Assembly (NCBI GenBank): GCA_035771175.1 | Contig: CM069613.1 | Location: 6,134,001-6,198,000, forward strand | Direction of reading: 5' to 3' | Length of the DNA stretch: 64,000 nucleotides | Source: Paratinospora sagittata | Lineage: Eukaryota > Streptophyta > Magnoliopsida > Ranunculales > Menispermaceae | Shown here: positions 43,047 to 55,201 of the stretch, one piece after another | How positions within the stretch are numbered: position 1 is the first letter of the stretch | How the letters are laid out: every line of letters starts with the position of its first letter | Program-made: the position numbers and the translations under genes | Notes under the pieces: model-generated | Told to the model about the DNA's origin: nothing | Databases searched by the model: none | What the model saw: only the letters and a program-made list of their open reading frames with translations

Positions 43047-45819
43047 ATGACAGATAGGTTTGTTTCTATAATATGCTACAGTGGTGGTTTTGTAGTACAT
43101 GGTTCGCGAGGTGCATCATACGATAGACCGCTAGTCGGGCTTGTAAGAGCCCGATTAGGCATTGGTCTTGAAGAATTTGATGGGGTTATTCGAGGTACAC
43201 GACGAATTTCAAAGTGTGCAACGATCAATATCACCTATAGATATCTTTTGTTTTTTGGTGAAAAAGATTTCAATTATACAGTGCTTCCGATTAGCACTGA
43301 GCAAGCGCTAAGGGATATTTTTTCCATGTTGCAAGAGCTCCCACCCCCTACTAATATGGAGGTGTATGTAGAAGTTGTTGGTAGAAATCCAACCCAAGGT
43401 CGTTAAACAGGTCATCGCCGAAGCCACATGAATTTTGGCGGTCATAGTGCACGGAGATCAATGGAGCACATTGGTCTGAGTACAGCTTCACCTATTGATG
43501 CTACAATCGATCACATGACCAATGATTCTTAAGATGCCAGCCCTTCAAATGTACATTTGTCTGATGATGAATTCAATTTTGAAGACGACGATAATGCCCA
43601 CCTCGAAGAAGACAATGATGAAAACAGTGATGACGATGATGGACATGAGATGGATAATTTTGTTGATAAGCGTGGTACTTTGTTGAGAGTAATTGAAAAT
43701 GATGGGTCTATGTATGCATCGCCACTACGAGAAGATGGCAATGGAGTAAGCATTGAAGAAACAGAGTTACAAGACACTGAGTTGCATAGTATGGGTGATA
43801 CACCACAACCTACCATAGCAAGTTTTGAGGCTCCATCACCGAATTTCATGAAACTTAATCATGCAGCTATGACCCCATTATCAGACAATCATGATAACAT
43901 ATCGATGGGGTGGAACGAGTCACAAGATCTTTGCGAAGGACTCACATTTTCCTCAAAGGAAGACTTGCAACATAGAGTAAAACGATGTTGTATAGCCAAG
44001 CAACAAGAATATGTCGTGGTCGATTCAGAACCCAAATTTTGGTCAATTAGGTGTAAGAAATGGAAAGATGGTTGTCAGTGGAGGCTAAGGGCTTCGAAAC
44101 GCAAGAAATCAGGATTGTTTGAGATCACAAAATGCCCATTCCCACACACATGTATTTTTGCCCAAATGTCGCCAGATCATAGACAATTGAATTTAAAGGT
44201 AATATATCGCGAAATTTTTGATATTGTAAAGCGAGATCCTTCAACTTCTGTGTCGGCGCTACATCAAGTAATTAAAAATAATTACATATATGATGTGCAT
44301 TATAGAAAAGTGTGGCGTGAAAAAAACAAGGTGATGGAAAAGATATTTGGTGATTGGGAGGGATCGTATAACCTACTCCTAAAATGGATGGATGCATTGA
44401 ATGCTAGCAATCCAGGTTCGCACGCATTTGTAAATCACTACAAACCTGACAACAATGGGACTGCCACATTTCATCGTTCTTTTCGGGCTTTTGGTCCCTC
44501 AATTGAGGGTTTTAAGCATTGTAGGCCTATCATACAAATAGATGGTACACACTTATATGGAAAATACCGCGGTAAGTTGCTCATCGCCACGACAATCGAT
44601 GCAGCCAGTCACATATTCCCTCTCGCATTTGCTATTGTTCATCAAGAAAATACTGACAACTGGGCATGGTTTCTAAGGAAGCTTCGTTATAGCGTGACTA
44701 ACAGAGAAGGCATTTGCCTTGTCAGTGATCGTCACCCTGGCATATTGAATGTTGTTAAAAGAGTAGAAAATGGTTGGACCGAGCCTGAGGCATATCATAG
44801 GTTTTGTTTGAGACATGTGGGTAGTAATTTCAATAATAAGTACCATAACGAGAAGTTGAGAGATTTGGCTAAGGCAGCAGGGTCACAACACCAACCACGT
44901 AAGTTTGAGGCACTAATGAAAGAACTAGAGCACCAGAAAGAGGGTTGCACAAGATGGTTTAATCCCATTACCCTTCCTAGAGAGAGGTGGACAATGGCTT
45001 ACGATGGTGGGGTGCGGTATGGTTGGATGACTACCAATGTGGTTGGTTAGTCTATGCATTTACTTCTTTGAATTCTCTGAGCTATTTTTTTTGTTTACTT
45101 TACTAATATTTTGTGCAATTACCGTATGATTTGTTTCCTATTTTTTTCTTTAGAGTATTTCAATGGAGTATTGAAGGGGGCTCGATTTTATCCGGTCACA
45201 ACATTGGTGCAGTTGATGTTTTATAGATGTGTTGCGTGGTTCATCGTTAGACGGTAAGAAATAGATGAAGCAATTAGTAATGGAGAAGTTTTCACAAAGT
45301 ATGCGGTTGAGAAAATGAGAAATTGGGGGCTTAAGGTAGGGAACCACACTGTTACATTGATCAATCGACAGCTTGAGACATTTGAGGTTGTTATCGGTAT
45401 ACAGGATGTCCGCATGAGATGGAAACAAGCAGGTCGTTCGACTAAAAGATCATTTCTGCAGCTGCGGCAAATGACAATGTTATGGGATTCCTTGTTCACA
45501 CGTCCAAGCAGTGTGTCGTTATGCTTCAATCAATTGTGACCAATACATTGATCATTGGTACCTCCTCCAGCATTACTCGAAGTGTTATGAACCTCAGTTT
45601 CATCCCATTCCGCACGAATCTTATTGGCCACAATGTACTATTTTGTATACGGTGATACCTGATTCTGGTCATGTTCGCAAATCTGGTCGATCGAGGTCGT
45701 CGTGCTTAAGAAATGAGATGGATATAAGGGAACCCTCGTTTAAGATTAGATGTGGACATTGTGGACAAGAAGGCCACAACAGGCGGAGTTGTCCAACCCT
45801 CCGTGATGGGGCTGCATAA
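43047..45819 (+). pseudogene. MURA transposase of the MULE, inactivated
   Basis: From ATG 43047 one frame reads TDRFVSIICYSGGFVVHGSR (N-terminal MULE module), then an acidic linker, the DNA-binding region (KCCIAKQQEYVVVDSEPKFW-like, 43980-44130), and the MULE DDE domain with IQIDGTHLYGKYRG (D codon 44541) and CLVSDRHPGI (D codon 44726). An intron at 45046-45153 (GT-AG) joins TTNVV to EYFNGVLKGARFYPV. A SWIM zinc finger follows (FCSCGK...PCSHVQAVC, about 45450-45510), then a CCHC knuckle CGHCGQEGHNRRSCP ending at 45819. Damage: TAA at 43404, TAA at 43530, TAA at 45255, TGA at 45472 and a frameshift between about 45410 and 45440. The 43557-45045 part is intact for 497 codons. Start choice between 43023 and 43047 is uncertain. 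Confidence 0.88.
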
Positions 45820-46080
45820 GCTATTGTTTGCCCACATATATTTCATGTTTTCTACTTTTTCAGTCTCCTGTATCTTTTGCAATGTAATATGACACTTTTG
45901 GATAGACTTTGTCATGTACAAGCTATTGTCTGATAATGATTATCGCATGCAGTTGTAGTGTTCTGTACCTTTAGATTATATTGTTTTATTGTCTCATTTT
46001 TATCTTTTTCTAATATTTCTTCATCTACGTTTGATGCTAATATGCGCTAATTAAATGCAATGTTAGTTCATCTAGGTTAG

Positions 46081-48315
46081 ATGGATCCAGGACCTTTAGA
46101 TCCATCAGTACTGTCGTTGCAGGCCCATCATCGATCTGGTCCCATCTGGGATGGAGATGTACTCACATATTATTTTGATATTTAATTCCTTTTTGAATTA
46201 AATCTTTGATTGACAATATAATAATTATTTTTTGCAGCCAGTACAAGAGTTGCATTACCGACGTAGGGAAGCCTTGGTCCATCACACACTTCCACTTGAC
46301 TCACGTATTATTCCATACTTGTAGCGAGCTGGTTTTTATGGGGTAACACGTGTTGGATTCATTCAGTTGGGCTGACACTTAATTATGACCTTCATTGAGC
46401 GTTGGCGTCAAGAGATCCATACCTTTCACCTTACATGCGGAGAGGCGACTATTACACTCCAAGATGTCGAGGTGCAATTTGGGTTGCGGGTCGATAGTCT
46501 ACCAGTGATAGGATCGACCAACCTTGAATACGAGGATTTATGTGCTGAGATGCTCGGGTTCATGCCAGTTGGGAAAGAATGACGCGGGGGACGATTGAGT
46601 CTAGTCGCCCTTGGAGAAAGAGTTTCAAACTTACCCGAAGAAGTAACAGAAATTCAAATACAACAATATGCCCGAGCATATATTTTGCAGCTGATTGGAG
46701 GTGGGTTGTTGTCAGACCAGTCAAACAATCTTGTACACCTATGTGTTCTGCCTCTTTTTGTGGACTTCGATGTGGCTGGTACATACGCATGGGGCAGTGC
46801 AGTGTTAGCATGGTTATATCGTCAAATGTGTCGGGCCGTTGATTATGACAAACGAGGTGTTTCAGGAGCACTGGTCCTAGTACAATTATGGGCATGGGAT
46901 AGATTTCAATTTTTGGCTCCACGGAGATGCAACATTCAACGCGAGAATCATGCCAGTCCAAATGCACATCTGTTGCCGCCACCACCATTGGCATATAGGT
47001 AAATGAGTAATTTTTTACTTAACTCCACACGTCTCTTCCTTTGCAACATTCACTGTTAACATTTATTAATTTGTCCTTGAGGGTTTTGCAGGTGGAGACA
47101 CGCCTTGATAAAGAAAGAGGTCCCAACACATGTGTTGATTAAATATAGAGAGACCTTGGACACTAAAGGTTATGAAGTGGTACAATATTCCAAACAATTT
47201 ACACACATGTATTGCTTAATTTTTTGCATGGTTTTTCAGTTTTGACGTTAGGGGTCCATGTACAGGTCAGGTGGACTCCATACACTGATGATTTGATTGA
47301 TGCCTTGCCAGATTATTGCAAGCATGGGCGACACATTTGGCACACTATTTCTTCACTCATTTGTTTCGCCATAGTTGAGTTACATCGACCAGATCGAGTG
47401 TTACGCCAATTTGGCATGAGACAAACGATTCCGGAGCCATACGACAGAAGTGTTGACCTTCACAAATGTGATATGAGGAGCCAATGTGACAATGATTGGA
47501 TTCAAAAGCACAGATTTTATGTTGATAAATGGGAGCGTCGTGCTGATAACTTGGCAGTTGGTGAAAATAATGATTCATCACATATGGAGTACAATGACCC
47601 ATACATGATTTGGTTTCGATCAATAACCTGGAGTATATGACTGAAAGTGGTGCAACTATTGTTTTCTTGGTAAGATAGTACATTATGCAATTCACGTTTT
47701 CACTTATTACCAAGCTAAGTTGTAGTTAATTTTGCTAACGTATGGCTTTTTTTATTTATTTTGGTTCGTAACGTGGCTCAAATTAATTTGCGCAGTGAGG
47801 TTAATGATATGACTGTACTGACGGACATTAAGAGGATATCAATGACTACGTTACAAACAGTGCATGCTGATTACATGATTAGGAGGGACAGAACAGAGGG
47901 ACAATCGTCAGCATATCATCAGAGTCTCATCACTCCTTTCAGTCGTGCTGATTCATTCACGAATGTCCACACGACGTCACCATTGCAGCACGATCCTTCC
48001 CCCTTTGGCGATGTAATAGCAGATGTTGATATGGACCCGACAACTACTTCATTCGAGGACAACCCAACGTTGGGTGAAGAAGAAAATTGGATTGGTAGAC
48101 GAAAAAGAATGCCAAGGCGAGGACGTGCATTTATAGCATATACGACTATTGAGGCGCATGATGATCGTGAGAATGAGCACATATCAGCTATGCCCGTTGA
48201 CGATGATCCAGCACCATCTGTCGAGCGAGTTGTTCAGGTGCCTTTGCAGCAGTATACAAGAGATCACTTACGGTGCAATAAACGACGTAAATGGCCAATA
48301 TGTGGCACAAATTGA
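46081..48315 (+). pseudogene. plant mobile domain (PMD, MAIN/MAIL-like) gene, decayed
   Basis: The start MDPGPLDPSVLSLQAHHRSG (exon 46081-46158) is followed, after an intron, by PVQELHYRRREALVHHTLPL and [20 protein letters not shown], then [19 protein letters not shown], the PMD hallmark. Further exons: 46238-46998, 47092-47179 (WRHALIKKEVPTHVLIKYRE), 47266 to about 47640 (VRWTPYTDDLIDALPDYC, VELHRPDRVLRQFGMRQTIP) and a C-terminal exon about 47798-48315 (KRMPRRGRAF, CNKRRKWPICGTN). Stops: TAG 46322, TGA 46373, TGA 46580. PMD genes are known from plant transposons and from host MAIN/MAIL1 silencing factors; the biochemical activity is unsettled. It lies 261 bp after the transposase stop, same strand. 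Confidence 0.82.
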
Positions 48316-48440
48316 CAACTTGTTTTTCATTTAAACTTGTATATGTTTTGATAATGTTGTACTCAACATGTATGTATACTTGCTACTTCAATTCAATAAA
48401 TTTTTTTAAATAGAATTACCTTGTATATGTTTTGATAACA

Positions 48441-50392
48441 CGTGGTTTTTCATTTAAACTTGAATTCGGGATGAGGGTCCAAAAATTCAACCGGACATGG
48501 GAATGGGATTCCGTCGACTCCAGGGGATCGGGGGAGGATAGTGGGGCGTACTGAAAGTGGTCGGGCAAAAAAAAACCACGTGGTTTGGCTTCGGTGAGGC
48601 CGAACAGTTTAGTAAAAGCACCAGGTTTTTCATTTAAACTAGAATTTGGGATGGGGGTCCAAAAATTCAACCGTACATGGGAATGGGATTCCGTCGACTC
48701 CGGGGGATCGAGGGAGGATAGTGGGACGTGCTGAAAGTGGTCGGGTAAAAAAAACCACGTGGTTTGGCTTCGGTGAGGCCGAACAGTTTAGTAAAAGCAC
48801 GTTGTTTTTCATTTAAACTTGATTTCGTGATGGGGGTCCAAAAATTCAACCAGACATGGGAATGAGATTCCGTCGACTCTGAGGGATCGGGGGAGGATAG
48901 TGGGACGTGTTGAAAGTGGTAGGGTTAAAAGAAAACCCACGTGGTTTGGTTTCGGTGAGGCTGAACAGTTTAGTAAAAGCATGTGGTTTTTCATTTAAAC
49001 TTGAATTCGGGATGGGGGTCCAAAAATTCAACCGGACATGGGAGTGGGATTCCGTCGACTCCGGGGGATCGGGGGAGGATAGTGGGACGTGCTGAAAGTG
49101 GTCGGGTAAGAAAAACCACGTGGTTTGGCTTCGGTGAGGCCGAACAGTTTAGTAAAAGCACGTGATTTTTCATTTAAACTTGAATTCGGGATGGGGGTCC
49201 AAAAATTCAACCGGAGATGGGAATGAGATTCCGTTGGCTCCGAGGGATCGGGGGAGGATAGTGGGACATGCTGGAAGTGGTTGGGTAAAAAAAAAACCAC
49301 GTGGTTTGGCTTCGGTGAGGCCGAACAGTTTAGTAAAAGCACATTTTTTTCTTTTAAACTTGAATTTGGGATGGGGGTCAAAAAATTCAATCGGACATGG
49401 GAATGAGATTCAGTCGACTCCGAGGGATCGGGGGAGGATAGTGGGACGTTCTGAAAGTGGTCGGGTTAAAAAAAATCACGTGGTTTGGTTTTGGTGAGGC
49501 CGAACAGTTTAGTAAAAACACGTGGTTTTTCATTTAAACTTGAATTCGGGATGAGGGTCCAAAAATTCAACCGGACATGGGAATGGGATTCCGTCGACTC
49601 CGGGGGATCGGGGGAGGATAGTGGGACGTGCTGAAAGTGGTCGGGTAAAAAAAAATCACGTGGTTTGGCTTCGGTGAAGCCGAACAGTTTAGTAAAAGCA
49701 CGTTGTTTTTCATTTAAACTTGATTTCGTGATGGGGGTCCAAAAATTCAACCGGACATGGGAATGAGATTCCGTCGACTCCAAGGGATTGGGGGAGGATA
49801 GTGAGACGTGTTGAAAGTGGTCGGGTTAAAAGAAAACCCACATGGTTTGGTTTCGGTGAGGCCGAACAGTTTAGTAAAAGCACGTGGTTTTTCATTTAAA
49901 CTTGAATTTGGGATGAGGTTCAAAAAATTCAATCGGACATGGGAATGAGATTCCGTCGACTCCGGGGGATCGGGGGAGGATAGTGGGACGTGCTGAAATT
50001 GGTCGGGTTAAAAAAGACCACGTGGTTTGGCTTCGGTGAGGCCGAACAGTTTAGTAAAAGCTTATATTTTTCATTTAAACTTGAATTCGGATGAGGGTCT
50101 AAAAATTCAACCGGACATGGGAATGAGATTTCGTCGACTCCGGGGGATCGAGGGAGGATAGCGGGACGTGCTGAAAGTGGTCGGGTAAAAAAAAACCACG
50201 TGGTTTGGCTTCGGTGAGGCTGAACAGTTTAGTAAAAACATGTGGTTTTTCATTTAAACTTGAATTCGGGATGGGGGTCCAAAAATTCAACCGTATGGGG
50301 GTCCAAAAATTCAACCGGGCATGGGAATGAGGTTCCGTCACCTCCGGCGGATCGGGGGAGGATAGTAGAACGCCCTGAAAGTGGTACTTGAT
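48441..50392 (+). repeat. 180-bp tandem satellite, about 11 copies, in the MULE
   Basis: The anchor CATTTAAACT (one variant TTTTAAACT) recurs at 48451, 48631, 48810, 48992, 49171, 49351, 49531, 49711, 49893, 50072 and 50251, so units are 179-182 bp. Each unit holds TCCAAAAATTCAACCGGACA, ATTCCGTCGACTCC, GATCGGGGGAGGATAGTGGG, a G-box-like CACGTGGTTTGGC and TTCGGTGAGGCCGAACAG. The length pattern 182-179 and shared variants repeat every five units (900-901 bp). The last unit has an internal 23-bp duplication. Long minus-strand frames across it arise from the near multiple-of-three period. Confidence 0.95.
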
Positions 50393-50424
50393 TGACACAA
50401 GTACAAAAAAAAATTAAAAAAAAA

Positions 50425-50769
50425 AATTCAGTATGGAAGGCGTCTTTTTAAAAGACGCATTCCCTTAACTTAAAAAAAAACTTTCAAGGGAATGCGTCTT
50501 TTCTAAAAGTCGCCTTCCCTTAAAATAAAATAAAAAAAATTAAGGGATGGTGTCTTTCTAAAAGACATCTTCCTTGTAAAAAATGACTGAGGAAGGCGTA
50601 TTTTCAAAAGACGCATTTCTAAGAACTCCACCTCCACCGCCCACGTGGCACTTGTGTGTAGGTTGACTAGGCACTGAATAGTAAAGTAGGGCAAAAGGGT
50701 CAATATTTGTGTTTTGATGACATTTGTAAATTTTTTTTTATTTTTGAAGGGTAGCCATGTCAAAAGCAC
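50425..50769 (-). repeat. right terminal inverted repeat of the MULE
   Basis: Inverse of the left repeat. The modules GGAAGGCGTC, AAAAGACGCATTCCCTT and AAGGGAATGCGTCTTTT are present, followed by CCACCTCCACCGCCCACGTG and the 130-bp outer arm. It starts about 35 bp after the satellite. Confidence 0.85.
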
Positions 50770-50972
50770 GAAATATGCTACCATCGTGATTAGATGAACA
50801 CAAGGCATTGCACTTCTTTCTGGTGTTTTACCTGAGTCTATGTTGTATTGTGTTAAAGGAAAAAGAGTAATGTTACATTAATTGAAGTGAAAACTACAGT
50901 GCAAAAAACTCCAAAACTTTTGAGTTTTTTTATTGAAACATGTATCAATGTGTGACTCAATGCAATTCAAAC

Positions 50973-51395
50973 CAGAGGTGTTTACATATTAAGTTGATTT
51001 GGGTTGTGGCTAAAAACCAGTTTAACCTAATTAAGTTGAATTAAAAAAAATCTTAAACTAACCCAACTCAATAAGACCGGCGAACCCAACCCAACCCAAC
51101 CCAACCCAATAACTTCAATTAGTTTGGGTTGGTCTACTCTATTGTATAGATTTTAAATTCTCTTTTATAAGCTAATTTTCAAGTTATATATGACTATAGT
51201 TACTAATTTTATCTAATGTTTTTCTTCATGTCATTTATTATAATTTTATGTGATTGAATTATGGCAGATAACTCTAATAAAACTAAGCAAAATTGAATAC
51301 TTTGATTTCAAAAATACAAAACAAAAACGTTGAATATTCAAAAAATCTTATTTGTGTACAACGTTCTTCTTCTACATTCGTGCATAATCTCACTT

Positions 51396-51429
<34 letters not shown>

Positions 51430-51647
51430 CATATACATATACATACATCTTTTTTTCTCTAAAAATAAATAAATAATTTAATGAGATCGGGTTGGTTCGA
51501 GTTGAATAGGTTCATTTTATAAAATTTTAACTTAACCCGAACTCGATCGATTTGCTAATTTCTAACCCAATTCATTCCAATTTAATTTACAACTCTAACT
51601 CAAATTGAGTTGCTCAGGTTAGTTGGTCCGTAGGACGAAGATTTCTA
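50973..51647. mobile_element. hAT MITE, copy A
   Basis: The left end is CAGAGGTGTTTACA; the right end, reverse-complemented, starts TAGAAATCTTCGTCC. The flanks ATTCAAAC and ATTTTAAC agree at 6 of 8 bases. The interior has GGGTTGG and AACCCAACCC-type subterminal repeats and an AT-rich core shared with 56744-57243 and 59267-59744. A CT/TA microsatellite lies at 51393-51450. Confidence 0.6.
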
Positions 51648-51747
51648 ATTTTAACATCTTTTTCCAAAAAAAAAACCATGAAATATCTAGAATGTAAATC
51701 ATGACAAGGTGCAAATCGATAGATGTCCAAATGATTAAGCGCCAAGC

Positions 51748-51974
51748 AACTTAGCTCAGTTGGTACATGCACCTAACTATCTACACTGAGGGCAGAGACT
51801 GATTATCCTTGGGAGAAAACTAAAATATGTTGTTCTGTTATGAGCTCTTCCCTCGTCTAGAAGCCCATCTTGATCCATATGAGATCTACATCTACTCTTC
51901 ATAGGTGGGCTTGTGCTTCTTGTGCCTAGATCCTGGGGTCTAGGCTATAACACACATAAAAAATAAAATAAATA
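51748..51974 (+). mobile_element. tRNA-derived SINE
   Basis: The A box AACTTAGCTCAGTTGGTAC is at the 5' end, a body of about 200 bp follows, with an A-rich tail (51957-51974). The flanks ATTAAGCGCCAAGC (51734-51747) and ATTAAGCTTCAAGC (51975-51988) match at 12 of 14 bases. Confidence 0.7.
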
Positions 51975-51988
51975 ATTAAGCTTCAAGC

Positions 51989-54140
51989 TCTATTAAAGCT
52001 CTCAATCACCCACCGAAATATTTTTATTTTCTGTACAGTGCTCAAGATTTTTCCATTGTTTTAAACATATATAAGTCTAGTACAATATAAATGTAACGTG
52101 TGAATTAGATTTTAATCAATACATTATGATATTAAAGGGGGGAAGACATTAGGCTTGAACAGCCTAGCGCACTCAAATCAACAAGGCATTAGATTCACAA
52201 TTTACTAATGCACCTAATTGCATCAAGGCCTGTGCTTCAAAAGCTTTCTCAAACTATGCTAATTATCTTTCTTTAGCTATGAAAATAGTTAGCTATGTAA
52301 AGCTTACGACCTTGTCTACAATTCAAGCCTTTGTGCCATGGTCCACAAGTAAAAACACTCGCCCACTATATTATGCCACTATAGGCTTTCCATTGATTAG
52401 TCTATGTGGTGCGAAAAGTTGGCCAGTGAGACACCAGCTGGGTTATCAAAAAAAGAAAGAAATAAAAAGATAGGAGAACAATTGTTATGAAAAGGGCCAT
52501 GTTGCTAATTAACTTACCTATGAAACCCTTTTGTGGCAAACCAATACATTTAGCTCAGAAAACATTTTTTATAACAAATATTAACATTTAACTTTGAATA
52601 TGTTTCTTAACAAGTTATTCACATTTAGATTCAATAGTATTGTTATAGATAAATAATACATAATTAATTTTATAGCCAAATAATGTATGGTGGCTGCTAA
52701 ATCCATCAACCATTTACTCTTTCTCTGTTTATCCACTTTCTTAACCCTCACAAAAATTAAAAATTAATTAAATACTTTCTTTACCCGCCCATATTTCTTT
52801 TTTTCCCTTCTTATTTCCTCGTGGCCAGATTAGTTATGTCCGGCCGACCAAACAGGGCATTCTTTAGTTTTTTTAAAAAAATTATTTGTTTTTTACTATT
52901 ATTTATAATAATTTATTCTAATTACTTTTTTTTTGTATTCTCTTAATATGCCGCCATGACAAAAAAAAATGTCCCTATTACCGAAAAACAAAATTTTAGG
53001 GTTTAACATTTTTAATACTTCTCAAATGTTTTTGAACACTTGTAAATGTTTTTAAAATAATAAAATGGTAAAAATATATAATTTAATTCTGAAAAATTAA
53101 AAAAAAAATCACAAGATTAAAAATTAAAATGTTTAAAAGGATGGAGAATTGAAGGATTGAGGGTTTAGAGATAAAAGAATATTTTTGTCTTTTTATTTTT
53201 TAAATTAGGTGGGGAAAGAGAGAATAAATAGCGAGTAGACTTAGCAGCCACGATAATGTATTTAACTACAAAAGTAGTGCCTCAAATATTGCTCAGCAGA
53301 TGGTGTATAGCCATAAAATTAACTAAAAATATCTATTAATTAGTTAGAAATGTACTGTTGGGCTGTACCTCCGTCAGCAACTTTACGTAATTTATAAGAT
53401 TGTACATTTACATTGGGCAGGAAGCGTACTAGCGCCAGCGTTCTATCGTACTGCATCACTGTACCCAACTCTGCAATTATAACTTTTAGCTAACGTGATT
53501 TAGAGCATGGTACCATTTGCATTGCGTGTGTAAATAGAGTTAGTCGTCCAATTATCAACATCTCCAGTTATCTTAAAAGAGAACAATTTCTTGTTGAAAG
53601 AAAAAGATTAAAGTTGCGGTCTGGATTCACCCAGACAGAATATAATTCAATGAACAAAATAAGTTTTTAGGATTTTATTTTGGCACATGAGCCGTAATAA
53701 AACCTTCTGTTGGCTGAATTATATAAATATTTTTCTAAATTAATTAATCATTTTAACAGGAAGATAACGTACATGAATATGCTATTCACTAGCTAGGTTA
53801 CTATGAGAAATACTGTTGCTCTTGGAATAAAATTGACATAACTTTTTTACTATTAACTATACATTTTAGTAGCAAAGAAAAACAGTTTTTACTTAATTAG
53901 GTTAAGTCAAAAAAAGAAAATTTTATCATATTTATCAATATAATTTTTTTCAATTAATTTTTCTTGCATTTAAATTAACTTTTACATACAGGATTAAATA
54001 GGTACTTCACAAATAGAAAACTACTGTCTTTTCAGATATAAATCAAACTACTCTCATCTCACATGCATCTCATGCACAACATTTTTTTTTTTTGTTTTGG
54101 TTCTTTCGTCCCAATATTCCCGCTGTTTTATCAGGCGGGA
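51989..54140. other. AT-rich intergenic stretch, no gene seen
   Basis: There are no frames with similarity and no repeat ends that I can define. It lies downstream of the ELIP gene and would include its 3' UTR and terminator near 54150-54295. Confidence 0.5.
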
Positions 54141-54295
54141 TTATTCTGAAGTAAAAATTGGTACATGATAGTAGACAATTTCTTCTCTGAGTAGGTGTAT
54201 AGTGGGAGACATGAACTTAAACTCAAAATATAAATCACCTCCTGCCACAGCTACCCAACTTTGGGTTTCATACATAGCATTCGACGCTGCGCCAC

Positions 54296-55069
54296 CTACA
54301 CCAGCGCTCCACCTTTCACATACTCCGTGAACAACAAAGCCACCAACCCCAACATCGCGAACCTCCCGTTCCACAACTCCGCATCGGACGTCATCAACCC
54401 CTCCGACTTGGACTCCACGCTGACCCCACTCAACAGAGGAATCAACGACGCCAGGGTCAGCAGCACGCTGGTCCCCACAAACCACGTCACCCCTCCGTTC
54501 GCCAGCTGTGCCGCCACGTCTTCTCCTCTCAACACCTCCGCCGCTATTGCCCCCACGAACCCCACCATCGCTAGCCTCCCGTTAATTCTCTCCGGTCCGG
54601 GCCCACTAAAAGCCAACACGTCAAATATCCTCGTGCTTACCTGTCCACATCATGCACCGTCAATCGATCAATCACGAAACCACAAAAGATCGACGGCTAA
54701 TAGTCATAGTCGTGCTTCTAACGTTATATACTACTTAGCATACCTTGGGTTTTACTGGTGGTGGCAACGGAGGTGGCGGTGCTTCCGTTGATGGAACTGT
54801 TGGTTGGTTTTGCTCGGGGTCCTATCGAATCATCGATCAAATAAAAAAAAAACACATCATTAACCATCCAAAAATTTAACCATTTTCTACGATTGAGATC
54901 AAAGGTTGACGAGACGTACCTCAGCCATGCATCGAACTCGATGCATGCTACCGCTCCTCCATCCACGTGGCTTGTAGGTAGAGGGAAGAGCTAGAGTGAT
55001 GTTGTCTCTGCGGCTTACACGTGTAATGGGGCTTGCTATCAAGGAATGAAGAGTTGCAGATGCCGCCAT
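54296..55069 (-). CDS. ELIP: early light-induced protein, chloroplastic (ELIP)
   Basis: Three exons (55069-54920, 54821-54744, 54640-54296) give 573 nt, 190 residues plus stop, the usual ELIP length. Residues 1-47 form a Ser/Arg-rich plastid transit peptide ending near RVRCMAE. Residues 51-76 are the proline-rich linker (TEAPPPPLPPPVKPK). Helix I carries ERINGRLAMVGFVGA (E93, N96, R98); helix II is WFVGTSVLLTLASLIPLL; helix III carries ELWNGRFAMLGLVALLF (E164, N167, R169). The E..N.R pairs are the chlorophyll-a ligands of the LHC superfamily. ELIPs accumulate transiently in thylakoids under high light, cold or greening and bind free pigment. All intron borders are GT-AG. No defect is visible, and the gene looks functional. 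Confidence 0.96.
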
Positions 55070-55201
55070 TTCCGTAACAGAACGTGAGCACTCGATAAAT
55101 AGTAGCTGAGTTTGAGAACCAGCAGATGTGTAACTCAGTCAGTCGTGACTCAACGCGAAATACGAGTTGAACTTGGAGTGAGAAGGAGTGGGAGCTAGCG
55201 G

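Larger units (their letters stand above)
41168..50769. mobile_element. 9.6-kb Mutator-like element (MULE)
   Basis: The ends are GGGCTTTTGACATG (left) and CATGTCAAAAGCAC (right), with inverted repeats of roughly 350-400 bp. Flanks are GAAAAATGCT at 41158-41167 and GAAATATGCT at 50770-50779 (9 of 10 identical), a typical 9-10 bp MULE target duplication. Inside, in order on the plus strand, are a MURA transposase pseudogene, a plant-mobile-domain pseudogene and a 180-bp tandem satellite. Both genes are broken, so the element is not autonomous now. The complete structure and readable target duplication suggest a moderate age. Confidence 0.9.

Noticed and set aside
48416..49932. Many long minus-strand ORFs over the satellite (MNFWTPIPNSSLNEK-type repeats)
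   Set aside because: They follow from a 180-bp period divisible by three; 179- and 182-bp units break the frame and no start or regulatory context is conserved.
48441..50392. Regular repeats that might suggest a CRISPR array
   Set aside because: Units are 180 bp and contiguous without unique spacers, and the setting is a plant MULE; it is a tandem satellite.
51748..51830. tRNA-like sequence with TAGCTCAGTTGG
   Set aside because: No cloverleaf can be completed; it is the head of a SINE with an A-tail and target duplication.
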